Shown here in pieces: positions 58,107 to 64,000 of a stretch of 64,000 bases of DNA. The notes under the pieces are model-generated. The model saw nothing but the letters and a program-made list of their open reading frames with translations, searched no databases and was not told the DNA's origin. Position 1 is the first letter of the stretch. Each line of letters opens with the position of its first letter. The stretch is from Allium sativum (Eukaryota; Streptophyta; Magnoliopsida; Asparagales; Amaryllidaceae), in contig CM060924.1 of NCBI GenBank assembly GCA_030737875.1, positions 144,950,197 through 145,014,196 of the forward strand, read 5' to 3'. Made by a program: the position numbers and the translations under genes.

Positions 58107-58831
58107 TGTTAGCCCACATTGTGAACTAGGCTACACAAAGTTAAAAAGTTAGAAGATCAAGTAGACGAAGGACACTCTATTGTACATCCGGTTCGGATCG
58201 GAATTATAGGAGTAGAAACAAAAACAAGACAAAAGAGAAATGAAAGTATTTGGATCGGATCGGAGGTACTAGGACCGATCCGAACCCTATCTGCTAGCCT
58301 ATCCGATCCGAACCCAGTGCACCCTGCTACTCCACTCCACGATCTCCTGGATATTTGGGGCAGTTACACCCACTTTCTACGCACGATGGCCACTAACTTG
58401 ATGTGCTGGCGGCACCAGAACTCATCCGATCCCGAAAGTCATGGAATGGAGGACACGTGTGCCCGATCCGACCCGAATTCATGAAGGATTTTCACCTATG
58501 AATACCCCACCAAGAGGCATTTAGAGGGGACTTTTTGGCACTGTGAGAGATTGAGTATCTTTGTGAACCGAATTCCAGCACTCCCAAATCATCCAAATCA
58601 TCATTCAAAGTGTATTTTGAGTATAATTGAGTGAATGTATATGAAAAATGAGTGTATTTGAGTTAATATCTTATTGTATTTTCATCTACATCATCAAACA
58701 AAGTGATATAAAGTGGACGTAGGCTCTTTAACGCCGAACCACTATAAATCTTGTGTCTCTTTTCTGTTTTTGATCTCATTTTATCGTAATTTTAGTCAAT
58801 TTGGGTGTTAGAACCACTTTTTGGTCTAACA
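58107..58831 (+). mobile_element. Tat element 3' LTR
   Basis: Colinear with 45168-45891; ends TTGGTCTAACA. About six differences in the first 95 bases, fewer later. Confidence 0.93.
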
Positions 58832-58836
58832 ACTAT
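58832..58836. repeat. Tat element right target duplication (ACTAT)
   Basis: Matches TCTAT at 45163-45167 at four of five bases. Confidence 0.7.
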
Positions 58837-59355
58837 ACTAAAAGCTATGCTATTTAAAGTCGTGCTTTGATCATCAACCACAACACTCTGCTTTTCAACA
58901 AGAAGCCTTGATCATTTGCATCTCAGCATGCCTCACAGGCAATTCACGCCATGCGACTGATGTCTATCGATATATAACCTCTAAGCTCGTATATCTCAGA
59001 GAAGGGTGTTAAGCAAGAGAATAAATTCTCCGCCACAAAACAGATGTATATTTAATAGAGATCAATCAACATAGAATAAAATCCAATGTCAGACACACAT
59101 CCATTTACTAGTTCGTTTGGGGTTTGAACGAAACCGGAGGCACCTTATTCCTTGTCCCATATGTCCAACACGGGAGAGAGGTCCTCGCATATCCGGTCGA
59201 TCTCAAAGTACGTCTGGACGATCACCACTTATTATCTTGTCTTTGGTGTACAACACAATCAAGACATCAGTAATCATCCAAACGATGTGAAGATCTTTGG
59301 TCTTCAATCACTGTCTTCATCGTCGACTTATCGTTGAATTAGTTATTCAAAATCG

Positions 59356-59377
59356 GATAAACCCGGTCTTTCCGAAT
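59356..59377 (-). other. Unoccupied counterpart of the TK-1 target site
   Basis: Minus strand reads GAAAGACCGGGTTTATC, joining the two flanks found on either side of TK-1 (9160-9176 and 19409-19420) with a single CCGGG. Confidence 0.85.
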
Positions 59378-59939
59378 AACTCGCGTATCGTATAAACAAG
59401 TGCTATGAAAACACAACAAACGCCTCATTCCAATTTAGAATATACTTTTATTCAGATATCCTCAACTTTAGGGAAAGGTTCCCATTAATTTTATCAAAGA
59501 TAAATTCTTTTAAATTTATTCTTTAATCTTCCTATGGATATCAATTCAAAAGATTTCATTATCTTTCAATTCTAAACCAAATTAAGGTTTATCCAACTAG
59601 TAGGGATTAGCTAGCCACGCCGAAGTAATCATTCCTTTTATTATCCCAATCCCAACCTATTCATCCCATGGAGCAAAACTGGTAGTACTACATATCTAAC
59701 ACCCATGGTGCTATCGGTAAATTTAGTTACCATTTCTCATTCAAATCTAATTACAGATTTTACTATCGCCTGGAGTAAAATTGGTGGTACTCCGTTCTCG
59801 ATCATTTCATGAATTTAATAAATTTAATTACCTTATTCTCATTTCAATCTAATTAAAAACTCATTAACAATCTAATTCAGTTCTAATCTCAAAATCATTG
59901 CCCAATGATTATTCAAATTTAATAAATTAATCTTATCTT

Positions 59940-60465
59940 TGACTGGGTTAAAGAACTAATATCATTTACAACACAGTTCGCGATAAACCCCAAAATCAAA
60001 TTCCATCAAAATGGAATCTCCACGGAAATCAGATCAGTCAAAAGTGAATATGAATTTCCATATCAGACTAATACTATAAATGGAATAACGGCGAAGCCTT
60101 TTAAATTCCATATACAGTAAAGCTCTTCCTTCATAGAAGCTCATCTCGATTATTACTAAATCGAATTCAATTCGGTTCCAATTTAATATATTAATTTGGA
60201 AAACTTTACTTTGGAAAATTTCCCCTAAATCTTAATAAAAAGATTTATAAATTCCAAATCATCTCTTTATTGTTAATTGGGTTAAAGAACAAGTGTTATT
60301 TAAAATATCATTCACGATAAACCCAAAAATCCAATTTCAATTTAATTCCAATTAAATATGAATTAATTGGTAAACTTCTCTAAATCTTAATTAAAAGATT
60401 ATTGTTTTCTCAATTGGGTTTAAGAACAGTGTTAATAAAGACACCATTCATGACAAACGCAAATC
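59940..60465 (-). other. Three GGGTT...AACCC hairpins in GL-4
   Basis: Units at about 59942-59990, 60278-60327 and 60412-60462, the opposite-strand counterparts of 8441-8696. Spacing has changed but the number is kept. Confidence 0.65.
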
Positions 60466-61051
60466 CAATTTGATATTAAATGCAAGGCTCTAAATATAAA
60501 TTATATCGGCTTATATTCAATATCGAATTCTGAAGTTAACGGATATCGTATTAGAAATAACGATATCTGTATCTTCCAAACTCCTCACAATATCCGTATA
60601 GTCACGGAATCCAATATTGAAATATTCCAAAGATGATTTCTATTCAAATCCATTCCAATTTATATATTGGAAATTTCTGGTTATATTAAAACCCTTTCCA
60701 AATCCGATTTATTTATTTAAAAATTATTGGACTATTATTCTAGTTAATACTTAGTTCGTTTCGATAAAAATATATTTTTATCTTTTAAAAGTTGGATTTT
60801 TTTATCCAAAATCTTTCCAAATCATTTATTATGATTTTATACTATTTTTCCATATTTTTAATAATTTTATTAAGGCACTTTCAGTCGATTTCCATAAACG
60901 GTTGAACTGCATTTAGAGCGACCTTTTCCAAAATTGATTTGGACATATTTTAAAATCTGACCATTAGATTTCAAATCTCTTATATTCATTATTATTTCAA
61001 ATCTTTACACATCTTAACACTGTTCATTATTATTTCAAATCTTTATTGAAT

Positions 61052-61067
61052 ATTATTTTAAAATATT
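61052..61067. repeat. LINE left target duplication
   Basis: ATTATTTTAAAATATT, identical to 63625-63640. Confidence 0.85.
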
Positions 61068-61092
61068 CATTATTATTATTTTGAAACAAAAA

Positions 61093-61124
61093 TGTGTGTT
61101 CTTCTGAAGAGAAGAGAGCACACA
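61093..61124 (-). other. 3' stem-loop of the LINE
   Basis: TGTGTG..TTCTTCT pairs with AGAGAAGAG..CACACA about 25 bp before the tail. A 3' hairpin can be the recognition signal for LINE RT; here that is inference. Confidence 0.5.
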
Positions 61125-61550
61125 TATATATAATAAAAACAAAGGTACAGAGTCCGACTATAGAACATAAAAAAACAAGATAAAACATAACAACTCTCTA
61201 GGGATGTAAGGATCGTAGATAGATGAGCTCCGGATAAACCACCACCCATCTACTCCAATATCGAATTCCGGCAAGGCCACCACCCGATATTGAAGTATAT
61301 CTACTCCCATATAATAACCCATACTCTCTATGAAATAATAAAAAAATAATGAAATTCAACATCAAAGAACTCTCTAACAATAAGCCCAAATGAAATACAA
61401 AACATCAATCCAAGCAGCCATCCTCAAAGATACCAATCCATCCAGCTATCCACTAAGCACCTCCTCTAAATCAACAACCTGAATCTGCGAAAAGCTCAAC
61501 AACCTATTAGTAATTTGTAACACATATATATATGGAAATATATGTGTCTG

Positions 61551-61551
61551 A

Positions 61552-61583
<32 letters not shown>

Positions 61584-61611
61584 AGCATATATATATATAT
61601 ATATATATTCA
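61551..61611. repeat. AT microsatellite in LINE 3' UTR
   Basis: Two long (TA)n runs separated by TTATATAAGC. The open frame over it (61542-61787) is a by-product. Confidence 0.92.
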
Positions 61612-61904
61612 TACATATTTATTTACCATACATATATGTGTGTAAAAAAAATACAATGAAAAACTTAAAAAAGAACTTAACAACCAATGCAATATCTATT
61701 ACGAAAAAAACTGTTGATTCTAATAAACAGATACAAATTCGATCTAACCTTTATCAAAAAATTCTCAAAGCCCGATTTCCCAAATAACTTGTAATGTGAA
61801 TTAGACATCCAATTCAAACAAAAATAAACTATTTTAATGATTAAATTATTCGTAGAAACAGAATTAGAGTGGAAAGTTCTCTGATTTCTCTCAAACCAAA
61901 TGAA

Positions 61905-63624
61905 TCAACATACAATAGTGACTAAAGAATCTAAAATGTATCTTTTTCTAGCATTATAAACAAATTTATAAGAATCCCAATAATTAGCCCAACAGCTGAA
62001 AGAATATTGACAATCAAAAACAAATAACCTTAAAACCATACTTAATATATAGTTTGTGATGTTGCAAGAGAAAAATAAATGATCAACATCCTCATTTATA
62101 ATATTACAAAAATGAGATTTAACGTCAAAAAGGATATTCTTCCTCTTAAGAAACTCGACCGTATTAAGTTTCTTATGAGTGATTAACCACATTAGAAATT
62201 TAGCTTTAGGAGGAGAATTAGATTTCCAAATAAACTTAAAAGGCCGAAATGAGATTCCCGAAAAATTTATAAAGTTATACATTGAATTAACCGAATAAAC
62301 TTGACTTTTATCCATACCCCAACTAATGAAGTCCTCACACTCATCGATGTGATACAATGATAACTTAGTATAAAGTAGAGCTAATTGTCTTAGCAATTCC
62401 CCTTCTAATATATTATCAAAAGAAAACTCCCATGGGGAATCCAAATCTCTTCTAAAGATATCTTTTATCAATGCATTTTTAAAACTACAATTATAAAAGA
62501 GCTCCCTAAATTCAATTTTAAGTGGTAAACTAGAAATCCACCTATCTTGCCAAAAGTAAGTATTATTACCAGAATGAACAATCACCTTATATCCTAAGTT
62601 AAAAAAGTCAAAGCACTTTAATACTGACTTCCAAAAGTAAGATAGTATATTATACCAACTACCACTAGATCCAACAATGAACTCTCCTCCTGAATAGTAA
62701 AATTTAGATATAATAACTTTCCACGTTGTAGATACTACAGGAGACCTAAATTTCCACAGCCATTTGGCTAATAAGGAAGAGTTAAAATTAAATAAATTAA
62801 TTATCCCCAAACCCCCATCTTTCTTAGTCTTACAACAAACCTCCCAATTTACTAAACATTTGAAACCCCTACAAATAGGATCTCTACCTCCACCCCATAG
62901 ATAATTACATCTTATTCTATCAATCTTATCGATAACCCATTGAGGAAATCTATGTACTGACATCCAATACGTAGGTATGGCCGATAGTACTGAATTAACC
63001 AAAATTAATCAACCTGCTCTAGACAAGAATCTATTGTTCCATCTTGATAGTCTACTTTTAATCTTATCAATTATGACTAACCAATCCTCCTTCTTTAATT
63101 TTGACGGCCAAATCTTAAAACCTAAATAATCAAAAGGAAATTTCATGACAGAACAGTTTAAGGTGTTAACAACCATAGACTCAACATTATCAAAATCATT
63201 CATGACCATAACAGAACTCTTGTCAAAATTAATTCTAAGACCTGATAACATCTCAAAACAATAAAGTATAAACTTAAGAGCAATAATGTGTTTTGGTAGA
63301 TGAGAAGAAAATAATAAAGTATCATCCGCAAATTGGAGAACAGATAATTCATTGTTAAATTCATTATTACCCACATAACCCAAAACCCCTAATCTACCAC
63401 CTCGCTTAATGATTCTAGAAAAAACGTCAACCGCTAAATTAAATAGTAAAGGTGACAGGGGATCCCCCTGTCTAAGACCCCTCTTAGATTGGATCTTCTT
63501 TCCCACAACCACATTTACTACAATATTAGAACTACCCGACTTAAGTAAAAGCATTACCCAGTTAATCCACCTAACACTAAAGCCTCTAGCTAGACATACT
63601 TCACATATAATTTTAGTTATATTC
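61905..63624 (-). pseudogene. LINE ORF2, C-terminal half
   Basis: One minus-strand frame from 63624 to a stop at 61905, broken by a single in-frame TGA at 63009-63011. It starts inside RT with LRQGDPLSPLLFNLAVDV, then the active site FADDTLLF, LRINFDKSSVMVM and YLGFKI. After the stop, VNSVLSAIPTYWMS and YLWGGG give the RT thumb region. The zf-RVT segment has FIWKSNSPPKAKFLMWL and a CN..HLFFSC zinc-binding pattern. Length and order fit plant L1 ORF2. The start methionine near 63626 overlaps the target copy and is not real. Confidence 0.92.
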
Positions 63625-63640
63625 ATTATTTTAAAATATT
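63625..63640. repeat. LINE right target duplication
   Basis: ATTATTTTAAAATATT; identical to 61052-61067. Confidence 0.85.
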
Positions 63641-64000
63641 ATTTATTTTAAAATATTCTTTATTTCTGAATTGGAATCAGACTAAATCAATTACCATATA
63701 ATTTTAGTTATATGGATTTCATACATCGCATGTATACAACAATAATGATAAACAATCATCAAAATTTCGTACAACATCCAGAGTGCATTTTACAACTGTA
63801 AGCATTAAAATAAATAAATAACACTCATCAAATTTCGTACAACATCACAGCCTGTCAACCCATCGATTGACATACCACTAATTATTGGGATTAGTATATG
63901 GCAAATATCACACCAATACCCGTGTGGGATTTTTAAACAAATATTGATTATTATTTGTGCAGTTGAGCGATGTGTAAAAATTATTGTCCCAATCCATATC

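Larger units (their letters stand above)
45168..58831 (+). mobile_element. Tat-lineage Ty3/gypsy element (Retand/Ogre-like), 13.7 kb
   Basis: LTRs of 724 and 725 bp, gag-pol in the usual order, a second RNase H after the first, and a long 3' region carrying an antisense gene. This combination is typical of the Tat lineage. It is inserted in GL-4 with a near-perfect 5-bp duplication. Several frameshifts and stops make it inactive. Confidence 0.93.
61068..63624 (-). mobile_element. L1-type LINE, 5'-truncated, 2557 bp
   Basis: Flanked by identical 16-bp target copies. On the minus strand it holds the rear part of ORF2, then about 840 bp of 3' untranslated sequence ending in an AATAATAATAATG tail, as expected for target-primed insertion. 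Endonuclease and the first half of RT are missing. Confidence 0.9.
44036..64000 (-). mobile_element. GL-4: minus-strand GL LTR, split by two insertions, runs off the right edge
   Basis: Its 3' end (minus strand) is ...GGGTCGAAACA at 44036, like the GL-3 end. Own segments are 44036-45167, 58832-61067 and 63625-64000. Landmarks in order: end block matching 41220-42430, the unoccupied TK-1 target (59362-59366), the three-hairpin block, and at 63890-64000 the counterpart of 5100-5240 in GL-2. It is inserted in the TK-3 interior. Whether a whole element follows is outside the window. Confidence 0.85.

Overview
The window is intergenic DNA of a flowering plant, made almost entirely of nested transposable elements. 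The kinds of element point to a plant: a Tekay-type Ty3/gypsy element with a chromodomain-like integrase tail, a Tat-type Ty3/gypsy element with a second RNase H and an antisense gene, a Helitron with TC...CTAG ends, and an L1-type LINE with a C-terminal zf-RVT segment. The low GC content suggests a eudicot, but this is only a guess. I see no intact host gene, rRNA, tRNA or CRISPR. Every element open reading frame is broken.

I use two working names. The GL family ('giant LTR') has LTRs of 5.2-5.4 kb that begin TGTAACRACCCGG and is primed at an initiator-Met-like TGGTATCAGAGC site. The TK family (Tekay-like) has LTRs of 2.8-4.2 kb that begin TGTAACA(A/C)CC and the same kind of priming site.

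Layout. 1-1585: part of a minus-strand GL LTR (GL-1), inserted into the 5' LTR of GL-2. 1586-20250: GL-2, with a 5' LTR remnant, a 1.0 kb non-coding interior and a 3' LTR of about 5.4 kb. That 3' LTR is itself split by a 1556-bp Helitron (5773-7328) and by TK-1 (9177-19408), an element with 4.17-kb LTRs whose interior has lost RT, RNase H and integrase. 20251-20434 and 31217-33547: older flanking DNA split by TK-2 (20435-31216), the most complete Tekay-type element. 33548-44035: TK-3, a 3.35-kb LTR plus a mostly non-coding interior, split by GL-3, a 5157-bp solo LTR with a perfect TTTTA duplication. 44036-64000: minus-strand GL-4 LTR, split by a Tat-type element (45168-58831) and a 5'-truncated LINE (61068-63624).

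The most interesting structure is in the LTRs rather than the proteins. All TK LTRs carry a tandem pair of about 88-nt imperfect hairpins whose stems differ between families by compensating changes, which suggests a conserved RNA or DNA fold. TK-1 and TK-2 also carry clusters of GTCGAC next to a GC-rich hairpin, and an array of GGTTAAGT/ACTTAACC stem-loops. GL LTRs carry a TATA box, a GC-rich leader, a minisatellite zone whose repeat unit differs in each copy, and three GGGTT...AACCC hairpins. The Tat element carries a spliced antisense gene with two recognisable introns opposite its 3' region.

Insertion order can be read from the nesting: TK-3 before GL-3 and GL-4; GL-4 before the Tat element and the LINE; GL-2 before the Helitron, TK-1 and GL-1. 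Coordinates of element ends are read by eye from TG/CA termini, primer sites, polypurine tracts and target duplications.
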